From assembly GCA_027475525.1 (NCBI GenBank), contig JAMWFC010000113.1:1724001-1788000 (forward strand): a DNA stretch of 64,000 nt, read 5' to 3'. The notes beneath the pieces were generated by a model that was not told the DNA's origin, made no database searches, and saw nothing but the letters and a program-made list of their open reading frames with translations. Below, piece after piece: positions 9,880 to 21,142 of this stretch; the stretch's first letter is position 1, and the number at the start of each line of letters is the position of its first letter. This DNA comes from Macrolepiota albuminosa. Taxonomy: Eukaryota > Basidiomycota > Agaricomycetes > Agaricales > Agaricaceae. Both the position numbers and the translations under genes were made by a program.

Positions 9880-10346
9880 ATACTTTGTCTATCTATACTC
9901 GCAAATCATTCACATCGCTTCAGCTATGAACTGTTCTCGAAGTGATTTTGACAACCTCGGTATCGTTCAATTTTGTGTTGTCTGATGAATCGGCTGAGTC
10001 TTCTGATCCACAACTTTTAAAAACCACACTCTAAGGAATTGTTAAGCTGCAATAATTTTTTTTTCTCGTGTAGCTTTCACCACTATCTAGAAATACATCA
10101 TAGCCAAAAGGCTAGTGTTGCTAGCGAAAGCGAAGCTAAGAATAATCTACGACGCAGCATTGTCCCAAGTGCAATTAGAAACGTAGATGGGGTCAAAGAT
10201 AGGCGTCATCTAAGCTGTCGATGAAAACACTTGCACTATATATTCTATTCGGCTAATGCCGAAGTGAAAATGACTCCGCGTCAACTCTTTCTGATAATAT
10301 TAATGATGCTGACACGCAGGCTGCTCTGGCGCTCTGACCACAAACA
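9880..10346. other. Intergenic region
   Basis: This holds the eS26 3' end and upstream sequence of the Su(z)12-like gene. A short poly-T run near 10050 is the only feature noticed. Confidence 0.55.
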
Positions 10347-13300
10347 ATGGGAAGTGATGACGATCCATTCCCACTCCCAAGACAAAGGCTCGGTTTGGGT
10401 CATAAAAATCTGGAGAGACTTGGAACAAAATCGTCTACTGTACAGAATGCCCGATCGATAGCATCAGGAGAGCCAACTATTATGGCGCGTAAATCTTCAA
10501 AAAAGGCAGATGAGTCCGCGCAATCTATATTAAGAGGACGAGATACAAGTTCTCTCTATCAACTGCACGCATTGAGTGATGATCGAGTAAATGCTGTTGC
10601 TGGAGATGGAAGTGGACCATCCTCTCTTGAGGTGAGTGAATCCTCTTAGCGTGGACTTATACTTATCCAGTAACTGCAGCAATCCAATGCCGCAAAGAAC
10701 CTGGTGCCACCAAATATCAGTCAAAGTCAAAATCGAGTGAAGAGCGCAACAGGGAGGATAGCGGTCCGGGTACAAAGTATATCATGTTGCGTACACAAAA
10801 CTAATATTTCAACGTGTAGCAGTCTTCATCGCATGCTCCTGAAAATCTTGCTCGGAAGTCTGGTAGGACTACATTCGAAGACAGTGCATCACGTCGAATC
10901 TCTTCGCAGTCTATTCTCCAAAAAGGCTCCCATGCGCCGTTCAGGTCTGCTGGGTCATCTTCCGGCACCAATGCCATTGCTGGGCCCTCGCGTTCTTCAC
11001 GCAATGATTCTCGAGGGATGGAGCTACCGACAGTTCATCTCACAGAGGTATTGTTGTAATGCACGTATTAGAGAACCTTGACTTCATGACAATTTTGTAG
11101 AACCTAAGACACCAGGGTTCGTTGGCTCTTTCAAGCCCATCCCTGGATTGCAATCAACCAAGTCAGCTTCATGGACTGATAAATCTAACTTCTAACATCA
11201 TGAGCTGTTTACAGACAGTAAGACTGTGCAAAATTATGGCGAGGTACGGCCTGCAGGACGTCCGTATGTAATGACACCTTCAGAATCTGTTGCGTTCTCA
11301 GTCAAGTCTCGACCGATGAAACCTCACTGGCAACTGGACGACGAAGAGCGTGCGAGGGAGCAAGAAAATATTGACCGTACGGACCATGCCGACCGGGACT
11401 TTATTAAGCGTATAGGCTCTGCTCGGCGCGCCGCTGATACTTCACAGCTCCAACGTTTGAAAGATGCACCCAAACACTTGAAGAGTTACTTGGGTCGTAA
11501 TTTTACACTGAGGAAACAGAATGAACCGGACAGCGGGAGTGACTCTGATTCACCAATGGAAATAGAAATAGATGGACAATTGCCCCCGCCAAGACAAGTT
11601 GTCCGGTAAGCAAGTTGTACCGGTACCATCCTGGTGACTAATGGACCAACATAGGCCGCAACAAGCTGGTTTTAAAGGGGCGCGCAAACGTGAATGGCCA
11701 CAGCCACCGTTTTCTGACCCAGATTCCAGCGATGAGGAAGCATCGTCAGATGAGGTGGACGAGCTTGACTCCTCTGATTCTAGTCCGGCCAAGGAGGACC
11801 AAGACGAAAGCGAAAGTGTCGATGACTCTGATATTGAAGAAATCGTGATCACTGCTCAACGTCAACGGTCATTGAGTCCTGCCGAGATCGAAATTCTCCC
11901 AGGCCCACCACGCCCTCCAAGCCCGTTATCTATATCGGAAGGAATGATGACGGCAATCGCTGCTTTATCGTTATCTTCAGTGCGCATGCAGAGTACAAAA
12001 CAGCTTCCTTTCTTGCGGCGTAACCTGCGACATGGTTTCAGAAAACGTTGTCAACAATTGGATGTGCCTACAGAACCAACTTCGGAGCAAGACACAAAAC
12101 TGCGTGTGCGATACGAATATAGATCTCAAGTGGTCAAGGTGCGGTTGCATGACTGGGCTTGTCCCTTGTGCGAGCTGCACGGGTTATTTCCTACCCGAGA
12201 AATGTTAGCATGCCATTTGAACTGGGACCACCAGATGGCTCCTACTGAGTGGACGCAAAATCGATCAGGCGTAAGCACATCTTCGACTATTTCTTGTTTC
12301 CAAGCTTACAATGTAATGATATATCCAGGTTTGGTGCCTACGCCTCATACTGACGGACCCACTGACAGAACTCGAAGAGGATGAGTGAGTTTCAATATAT
12401 ATCTCAGTGATCCTACAATGCAAATAAAATTACAGACATGGTGTACTTCCTATCGGGCGGCCTTTCAGTGTAGCTACCCCATCACATGTTACCAGGCGAC
12501 AGCAGGCAGATATCTCTAGTCCCTTGCCATCTCTGACGTTGTCACCTCCTGGATCAGTTTCATCGAGTACTCAAGCCCGACCAGGAAATTTCGCATTGTC
12601 ACTTCAAACCAACCGAAAGGTATATTCGCGGGACTCGTTAGCGCCTTCTACCCCGACATCTCGAGATTCTCGTTCTATGATGACTTCAACTACCCCGCCA
12701 CCATCCTCATCACGCGAACGTTCTGCAACGACAGGCACTACCACTACTACCTCCACGCAGCGTCCCCGCGATAATCGATATCCGACGCCCCCGCCTCCCC
12801 ACAACCCTCTCGGGCCTGCTGCACAATTTCCGTACCTCCCGGCGAAATCTGAATACGGCGGCCCAGATATCCACTACTCATGCCGCCCTGGAGGAGAATG
12901 CTTGTATGACCTGTTGAATACCCTCCCACTTGAGCCGTATGGTGTGCTTGCATGGGATATATTGGACCGAGAGGATGAGATTTATGATAGCGATAATGTC
13001 AAGGATGAATACAAGGTAATGCATGCCCTGTGGGGACGATGGATCGTGTTGAATAGGTCAGTCCTTTGCTATATATACTCTCTTGGACTGGGAGGCCGAG
13101 CTATCAATAGAAACAGGTTTATCAAAGACTATTATAAAGGCACCAAGGCATTCATAGACTTTTACTGGAAGATGATACATCGTGCTGCTGGTTGGGATGC
13201 ATTGCGGTATTGGTTGCTGGTGTGTGCAATATTGTGAGATATACATTTAGTCCTTACATTGTTCACAGATGTTAGTTGTCAACCGATTCATCACAGGTGC

Positions 13301-13364
13301 TGAGGTTGCAAGTTTGTTGAAGCACTATGAGAGCCTCACAGGAATGGACACATGGTACAAGTAA
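10347..13364 (+). CDS. Su(z)12/VEFS-box-like protein, candidate PRC2 subunit
   Basis: A multi-exon gene starting at ATG 10347 and stopping at TAA 13362-13364. Exons readable with confidence are 10347-10631, 10680-10769, 10820-11047, about 11219-11605, 11655 to about 12270, and several short 3' exons; the small exon near 11109-11159 is less certain. The N-terminal half is low complexity and Ser-rich. Then come an acidic patch, a C2H2 finger within WACPLCELHGLFPTREML and CHLNWDH, a Ser/Pro-rich linker, and a C-terminal block with FIKDYYKGTKAFIDFYWKM and MLVVNRFITGAEVA ending in DTWYK. A single C2H2 finger followed by a C-terminal aromatic/helical block is the Su(z)12/EMF2/VRN2 plan, where the VEFS box contacts the H3K27 methyltransferase. 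Sequence similarity is weak, so the call rests on architecture. Another C2H2 nuclear protein is the main alternative. Confidence 0.55.
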
Positions 13365-14177
13365 TATTTTCTTATCATGTGTAAGCGAGCCCTTTAGTGC
13401 TAGCCCTAACTCCATTGAGCGCTCGCACAAGTCAGAATGGGACGAAATATACTCTTGGAGGTCAAAAGGGAATCCCCTTCTCCAGTACAGCTACTCGTAT
13501 ATATATGATAGCCAGTCAAAAATAAGGTTTTCTGTCAGCTTTAAAATTAAGGGTCTCCTTGCTCGCGACACTCGTCCTGATCCTCGAAATGTCCTGAAAC
13601 CGTTCGTTGTAAGCAGCATACTGACATTATGTTACCTGTTCTATGTGCAGAGTAATAAGATAGGAACTTATCATCCACCCCGTACTCAAAGAGGTGAGAC
13701 CATAAAAGGAAATAGGAGACGTCCTTACTAATCACCAGCACTATCTCACGCCGGGCTAGCTGGCAAGTGCGTAGCCTCAGCTTCCAATAAGATAGGAACT
13801 TATCATCTACTGATTAACAGATCAATCTCATCGATATCTGGATTATGAATCACAAGTCTCCAGCTTATTTGGATTGGATTGGAAAAGTTTGACCTGTTCA
13901 TGATCAACCTTTCTGACACTGAGAAAGAGTATACTATTTACATTCGCAACTTTCAATAAACAGTGGCGCACATTGGGATATGATGGTTTTACAATACACT
14001 ACAGACAGCTTAATGGTCTACTATTTTACGAAACAATATCTAACTACGGAATAAGCAAATTATGTTAGTCCGCCTAGTTATCCTAAGTATATTATGTATA
14101 TGAATGATCATGAAGTGTTGCAAATGCGATGACGGCTTGAAAGGAAGAACTTGTGCAATCAGGAACACCAAGAAAAT
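13365..14177. other. Intergenic region with a 22-bp direct repeat
   Basis: Convergent gene ends flank this 813-bp stretch. No gene was recognised; the only structure is a spaced direct repeat reported separately. Confidence 0.6.
13654..13808. repeat. 22-bp direct repeat, copies at 13654-13675 and 13787-13808
   Basis: The word AATAAGATAGGAACTTATCATC occurs twice, 133 bp apart, without mismatch. The core GATAGGAACTTATC is itself a near-palindrome. The sequence between the copies does not look coding. It might be a decayed small element or simply a local duplication. Confidence 0.6.
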
Positions 14178-17100
14178 CTAACCATAGTTGAGTCTGTCTT
14201 CACCCCCAGCCGGGGGAGGATGAAACGAATCACCGTGCCTCCCTGGATCACCGGGGTGAGGACCATTACCCGCAGATGCCGTAGCTCGGGCTGGAAATTG
14301 GGAAGATTGACGTGGAATCCAATCGCCCGGGGCTGGAACACGTCGGTTGTCATGGCGTGGAGGCGCTCGCCACTCTCCTCCGCCTCGAGCATTATTATAC
14401 CTGACCTGATCTGGTGGCTGATTGGGGTGACCACGGTAGTCAGGATGTAAGTCTGAGGGAGGACCATGATGTCCAGGAGGGGGACGATCATGGGGACGAT
14501 CATGATAGACATGTTGGTGACCGGGATGGGGTTGTCCGCGTGGAGGATATGGCATTTGGCGGTTATGGTTGGGCGGGTTACGCGGGTTGAAATGGAAGTC
14601 GGGAGGAGGGACGGGCAGGCCGGGACGACTGCGAGAGATGTTTTGGATATTATAGGGAGGGTAGTTGACTGGATGTTGCATCGGCGGTGGTTGTTGCCGC
14701 TGCCCACGTCTATCAAATTCGTGCGAGGCTTCGTACGTAGGCAACCTGTGGTTGTCTCATCAGTCATCAAAAGAACAAGGGTGAGCTATAATTTCGCACG
14801 TTTTGGGATCAGCAGGTAGAGGGTCGGTCCAGAAGTAGTCATGATCAAGGGCTTCAGCAGCAGTAATGCGCTCCCTTGGGTTACAGGTCAATAATCTATC
14901 GAGGAGATCACAAGTCTCAGATCCAACGCTGATACGAACCGGTTACCGAACCAGTCAGCTCGCGCAGGCAATTAGAAGTATAGTTCCACAAACCTGTCCC
15001 AAGTTTGTTTCACCCTTCTTGAATGCGTCTGGAAACGCTTGACGCCATCGCAACCAGGGAGCGCGTCAAAATTTGGCCATGTATGCTGGTTTGGCGTGCC
15101 ACATAACTGCCAGATCTTCTCCAGTTGGTCAAGGTCCGAGTTGCCAGGAAGTATCGGCCGTCTATTAAACATTTCACCTAGAACACAGCTTGAGAGAAAG
15201 AGGCTTTTGAGGAATGACCAAGAGAGGGGAAAGATATGCCTTACCCAATACCCCAAATGTCCACTTCACCGCCATATTGGCGCGCACCCAAAAGTAGCTC
15301 AGGCGGACGATACCATCGCGTGACAACACAATTCGTGTACTTTCGTTCCTTCATACGCCCATCAGCTCCGACGCGTGTGACATTGCTATCGTAGGCGCGA
15401 GCGAGACCGAAATCAGCTATTCGGAGCGAACCTGTGTTAGAGATAAGGAGATTGGCAGCCTTCATATCTCTATGAAGAATATTGTTCTGCAAAATTGACT
15501 AGTGAGAAAAAAGGTCATGGAAGATACAAGAACGTCCACATACGCGATGCATGTACTCTGTTCCTTCTAGGAGCTGTTTCATGTACAATTTGATTTGACT
15601 AGGTTGCAGCTTCACTCTGTCGTTCTCCAAAAGCCCTGCGAGATCGTGGTCCATGTAAGGGAAGACCATATACACTGATAGAGGATCTTTCTCGGTGCCT
15701 TGGGTTCCAGTTTAGTCAAGTCTGCATATCTAATGTAGATACTCACTTCGTATGACAAACATGTCCAAAATCTCGATGATAGATGGATGTTTGAGGGCCT
15801 TGAGGATCTTGATCTCCCGGAGAGCAGTCACCGGCATGCCTTCCTTCTCGTTGTGCATCAAGATACGCTTCAGCGCAACGTGTCTTCCGGTCTCCTTATG
15901 GATAGCTTTATGGACCTCACTGCGGACGATGAGACAGTTTGTCCGGATAGGTAAATCATGTCCACTTACCCAAACGTTCCTTCTCCAAGCTTAGTCGTCA
16001 CGTCATAATCAGACTGTAGGCCACATCCTTCGAACTTTCGACCATACGCCTTAATCTCTTCTTCTGGTGACCTCCGAACAACGTTGCGCCGGCGATAAAG
16101 TTTCGGTTTAAATAACTCCTGTTCTTTCTGATTTTCCCTCTTCCAACCATCCACTTTTTTCTCTTCCTGTTTATTCTCTTCCTGCTTCCTCCCTTCATCC
16201 TGCTTCTTCCCCTCCTCCTGCCCCCTGCCGTCCTCTCTGTTCCTCTCCTCGTCTCTAAGTTTCTCTTCCTCTTTCCTCCTACCATCTTCCATCTTTCTTT
16301 CTAACAAGTCATCCAAAGACGGAGGGACTAAATGACGGGGTGAAGAAGGTCCTTCATGTGACACTGGCGGACGTTTCAGCGCAATGCTGACTGTTTTGTG
16401 CTCCTGAGGCAGTGTGGTGTCTTTGAATAGTCGAATGTCTGGCGGCGGCTCAGGCGGCGGGGACGACTGGGGTTGAGGTGGCAAGCCGTTTGGTTTGGGT
16501 TCGGGCGGTGGCGGCATGGAATGGTGAGTAGGTGATGGAGGATGTCTTGGATAATCGTCTTCCCGTCGACGAGCATAGTCTCTGTCTCTAGAATAATCCC
16601 TGTCTTGAGGAAAATCTCGGTCCCTGTGCCTATCTTGACGCGACGAACTGAAGTAGTCGTTCGCATACGTAGGACGGTAGAAGCGGTCCTCATTGCGTGA
16701 GACATGATTTCGACCCGAGTCATGATCCCATCTGCGGTCTAACTCATCTCCATCGTTCCTATCATATGCCCTACTCCTGCCGACGTCGCGGTTATAGCTC
16801 CCCTTCGATAGTGGACTAAAACTGCTGTAGTTGGCTGGAGACCTGTGTGGAGGAAGTCTGTGTTTTCCTCCGTGAGGTGGAGAACTTGGAGAACGAGACT
16901 GATGAGAACGCGGTGACCTTGACCTTGAATGTCGGTAAGAATCCTGTCGTGGCGCAAAGTGCCGCGGCGAGGGTCTGCGCCGGCGGTCAGGAGGACTTCC
17001 AACGTGATGTCCCCATCCCTCACGAGCATACGGCCTGCGCCAACCGTCGCGTTGTCTGGAAGCAATCCTCTCGTAATCCTCGGCAGACCTTTCGTACACC

Positions 17101-17384
17101 CCTGGACCATCTTTCTGCTCAAAAATCGGAAGTGGCGGACGACTACCCGTCGCCTCGCCCTTTCTTTTGAAAGGAAAGGCGACTTTTGGTTTTGAAGATA
17201 CAACAGCTGATTTTTGCGGCGAAGGAGGAACTGGTGAAGGGCCGGTAGATGCACCAGGCGAACCGTCGTCGACCTCACCCTCCTCTGGCGAAGACCCAGC
17301 ATATCTCTTGGGTGACCGTCCGCCGGGGGACCTCGATGCACGCCTCTTGGTTGCCGTAGACGTCGTGGGCACCATGAGCGTCAT
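14178..17384 (-). CDS. BUR1: Bur1/CDK9-type cyclin-dependent kinase with long RS/Pro-rich N-terminus
   Basis: Exon 1 runs from ATG 17384 to about 15970; further exons start near 15919, 15700, 15490, 15192, 14929 and 14751. The stop is TAG at 14180-14178. The kinase domain has the glycine loop [18 protein letters not shown] lysine, [13 protein letters not shown], catalytic [13 protein letters not shown], an activation loop ending in [17 protein letters not shown] and the DIWGIGCVLGEM segment. [16 protein letters not shown] and the [15 protein letters not shown] loop match Bur1/CDK9 rather than Ctk1. The partner would be a Bur2-type cyclin and the substrates the RNA polymerase II CTD and elongation factors. 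About 460 residues rich in RS, RD, P and KE repeats precede the kinase domain in the same exon, more reminiscent of CDK12/13. The C-terminus is a long Pro/His/Arg-rich tail. It is divergent from the MATH/BTB-like gene at 18220. Confidence 0.88.
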
Positions 17385-18219
17385 GGAGAAGAAGGGTTGT
17401 GCTCGCCGTCGGTGTCGTGGACAGAAAGAGAGTGTGGCTTACGTAAGGAACAATTCGGGCATGGCTGGGCATAAGACTTTGGTCTACTTGCCCTCGATGC
17501 CCGACTAGACCTGACTGGCGCCCGGAGATGAGCGAAGTTTTATGTTTGCCGTTTGGAGGGATTCTCAGAAGCATTTCAGGCAAGATCTAGAAGCCTTCAC
17601 TATCATCACCGTCATCAACGTGTATCCCTTCTCTAAAACAAATTCCGCAACACATTGAATGTCCTCACGCCTGTTGGCCTGTCTGCTTGGAATCCATATA
17701 GCTCTCTTCAGACTGTTTTCTCTTTGCAGACGAAGTTGTCCAAAGCCCAACTATTACTGATGAGCGCCGGCGCTTATTTTTAGGTCATCAATGAGGAAGC
17801 GATTTGTGCTCCGACTTCATTTCACCTGGTTGTAGATTCTTGATATCTCGACTATTCATGCGTCCCCCAATCAAACAGGAGTGGAGGTACGATCTTTCTA
17901 ATTCATCAGTAAGACTTGAAACCCTTGTTATCTGGTCTTACCCGACCTGAACTGCAAACCCCTAACGATCTGTCAATTATATTCACCGTCGAGGATCCAT
18001 TGGTACATTATACAGTGCAAAAACACGGTCTTCTGAATATCTGTGGTAACAACGGCCACTTGGACTGGCGGTGCTCCATGCGAGAAGCTGTGGCTTCTCT
18101 TCTATTACGAGAATGTCGTAAGCCGCTGTTCGACAAATCAGGTGGCTGATACATATTCAGGTTATCTAGGCACTTACATGCATCCTTTTTTTTCTATTCC
18201 CATATTCCCACTACTTTCG
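17385..18219. other. Divergent intergenic region
   Basis: About 830 bp between the start codons of the Bur1 kinase gene (-) and the first MATH/BTB-like gene (+). No gene or repeat was recognised, so it should contain both promoters. Confidence 0.5.
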
Positions 18220-20234
18220 ATGGAACAGACCAAAGCCGACCTTTGGGCTCTAAAAACAACACCGACAGTAACCTCATTCTTCAGATTATTGCTGGTTGAT
18301 GGACATTCTCCCGAGATTGTCAAAGCACCTGTTACCACAGGTAGATGTGGTCTAGGCTGGTCTTTTATCTTTCAGGCGATGAATGGAGACACCAACGAAA
18401 CCCTGTGGGGCGGTACGACAACTGCCAGACAGACGCTATTCACGATCTCCCTTCTTGCCACCTATCACATTTCTAGCCTCGACAAACTTTTGGTAAACGT
18501 CGATGCAGACAATTCGGAAACAAAACTTCATGTGTCCGAGATATCTCTATCCAATTTTAAAGCTAGACCCTTTGTATCAATCCTCTCTCCCGCGAATTTT
18601 ACGGGAAACATTACCATTGAGATCCATGTCGGGCTTCCGAAGACATTTAGCCTTATGGGAGATCCAAGCGGAGGAGCTAAGCAAAGATTGCATCGTTCCC
18701 TTGCCCAGTCTCTTCTTAGTGGAGGACTCGGGGACGTCAGATTTGCCCTCTTCAAGTGTGGTAAGGAGGACGGTGAAGTGAAACCCCCCAAAATATTGTA
18801 TGCAAGTAGCTCCTTAATTCGCGGCTACAGCGCGTTCATTGACAATCGTATGTATTCTGGTGCTTTTCATACCGCTCTGGCTCACGTGCTATTTAGTATT
18901 ATCAGACACAGAAGAACGAGAAGTGGTGACTGTTGGTGATCTAGCGCCACCCTTCTATATCGCCGACGACTACGCGTCAGATAGTGATTTTGAGTCTGAC
19001 TCAGATGTGGACGAATATGAAGATCGGAATTCACAACCCTCTTGGTCAGGTAGTTCGACTATTGTTGCGAGTCAAAATCAGGAACCACTCGCGCAATCGG
19101 CTCGCCAAAAGCTAGAGGATCATCAGCCTGTTATCTTCATCAAGGATACAGCCTATTCAACGTTCGTTCCCCGTTGTTCTTGCTAACCTTTTGCTCATTC
19201 GCTGGACATAGGTGGAAGGCACTTATGTTCTATCTGTATACCAGAGATATACGTTTCAAACCGTTGACCTCGAGTCCTACTGCTAAGGATTGTAGCCCTA
19301 ATGTCAGCTGTTCCCCTAAATCTATGTTTCGGCTAGCCGCAAAGGTATCCTCATTGTGATTAAACTTGTCTCCAATCAATTGATTTTCCCTGTGATTGTA
19401 GATAGGATCAGAAGAGCTTCAAACGTTATCACTGAAGGCAATCATATGTGAAATTTCAAAAGACAATGTCATCGAGGAACTCTTCTCCAGTTTTACGTCA
19501 ATGTATATATTACCTTCAGGTCTACGCGTAAAATTCCCCTCATATTCTACTACAGGTACCCTCAGGTTCAGCAGGCCCAAGTCAAGGCCCTCATTCCTCT
19601 CGTCAAAGAACAAAGCGTTAAACAGAAGCTAGTCGACAAGATGAAGGACACAACGATTCGAGGGGTGCCGCACTGCGGCGCCATTGTCGCACTCATTGTA
19701 GAACATTTGGTCGAGCTCGGGACAATTGGAAACAAGGATCCGTTGCTTGGTGACAAAGGCAATGATGAAGACGACAATGACGGTGCCGACGCAAATAGCG
19801 AGGACACGAAGGAGAGCACTCCCACTGATAACAGCGCCAAAAAGCGTAAAGACAAGGATGGGAAGCCGAGTGAAAGCGACAAGGTGAAGGCTGGTAAAGG
19901 CGATAAGAACGAGTCCAAGCTCCGCGAAGGTGACAGAAATAAGGATATAGTTGTCGAAGGTTACAAAAACAAGAATGCGGTTCTCGAAGGCAATAAAAAC
20001 AAGAATACAGTCGAAGGTAACAAAAACAAGTATACACCCGTTGAAGATGACAAAACCAAGCATAAACACGAAAAATTTAGTATGAAATATCCAAATGTAC
20101 TTGCTGCTGACCGAAGTGCATCACCGGCCGATGAAGAGACTGATGACAATTCGGGTGACGGTTTTACGTTTGTAGGGCGGTCGTGGCCGAAGAAGGGCAG
20201 TCGGTTCGACGTCTTTCAGGCTAGTTTGCCGTGA
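18220..20234 (+). CDS. MATH/BTB-like protein, tandem copy 1, with Lys-rich C-terminal tail
   Basis: Five exons: 18220-18847, 18897-19161, 19212-19344, 19402-19502 and 19556-20234 (TGA). The protein starts MEQTKADLWALKTTPTVTSF. Residues 1-200 look like a MATH/TRAF beta-sandwich (CGLGWSFIFQAMN). Next comes an acidic linker with a DSDFESDSD run, then a BTB-like core split by introns (WKALMFYLYTRDIRFKPL, CSPKSMFRLAAKIG) and a helical region resembling BACK. The final exon adds about 130 residues absent from the neighbour, very rich in K, D, E and N, including degenerate units of the form EGxKNKxxV near 19920-20050. MATH-BTB proteins usually serve as substrate adaptors of Cullin-3 ubiquitin ligases. 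That role is inferred from architecture only, and the BTB match is weak. Confidence 0.6.
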
Positions 20235-21142
20235 GTTGCAACCAAAATACTTGGATTATTAACCTCCTGGTATCGTGATATGTATATATTCTTGCGGTAC
20301 TTCCTGGTCATTCACAACGGCGTTTCGACAGACGTCATACTAAGACCTACAAGTTGGTGTCAGTATTTGAGAATTGATACATATACATATCGACAACGTT
20401 TGTGAATACAAAGATTCAAATTGGCGTGGGCAGCACGACATGGTCAGTGCCCTCACACCTAGGCAGACGTGGTCGCCAGCCGGGCCAACGTCCCAAAACG
20501 CCTTTGTCATCTACCACGACAGTGCTGAATAAGGATGTCTTTTATGTCTTCAAGAATACATATAAACGCGGGTGGGAATCGGAATACGCGAAGTTTTCTT
20601 CTCTTGAAGCTTGAGCTTAATGCATGATGCATGGATGGCCCAACTTCACATAAGATATGTAAGTGCTGCGATATACTTTTTCAATTCATGGCAGATCTAA
20701 CATAACGGAATACTCTACTCTCCTTCTTAACGAACCTGTCATATGGCTGACGTCTCCATTCTGAACGATCTGATGAGCCTCGCCTATCTTCTGCAAAAGT
20801 AAGGAGTGCATCGAAAAGCCAAAGCGATTTGCTCCTAGTTCCTACCTTACTCGACTGGCCTCAACCTCTCCCATTGTTTCATCAATCCACTATCAATGTT
20901 TAAAAGCATCACCAACTATTCTTCGCAAATGACTCACAAAAGGACAGTATACCAGACATCGAAGATACGTAAACCTGTCCACTTGAGTTTGATACTTGGC
21001 GTCACAAGGACAGATGCACCTCAAGGTCGGTTTCCACTCAAAGGGCTTTTCTTCTCGTGAGTCGTCGGTGGTCAAGATTAGGCGCTGAGACAGTCACACT
21101 ATATTTAAATGCCCTCAGCGGAGCGAAGTTTCCCACCTCACC
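20235..21142. other. Spacer between the tandem MATH/BTB-like genes
   Basis: About 900 bp. No coding region is convincing. It contains the 3' end of copy 1 and the promoter of copy 2. Confidence 0.55.

Noticed and set aside
14159..14770. 203-codon minus-strand frame near the 3' end of the kinase gene
   Set aside because: Overlaps the last exon of Bur1 in another frame; the Bur1 tail frame joins the kinase exons correctly.
16376..17341. Long minus-strand frames overlapping the kinase exon
   Set aside because: Shadow frames of the RS-rich exon; only the frame joined to the kinase domain has recognisable motifs and a consistent start.
14178..17384. Identification of the kinase as Ctk1/CDK12 because of the RS region
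   Set aside because: The kinase domain itself ([10 protein letters not shown] and the activation-loop motif) fits Bur1/CDK9 better than Ctk1.
19629..20069. Minus-strand frame with hydrophobic periodic sequence suggesting membrane helices
   Set aside because: Antisense of the Lys/Asn/Asp-rich tail of the MATH/BTB-like gene, which yields Phe/Leu/Val-rich complement frames.
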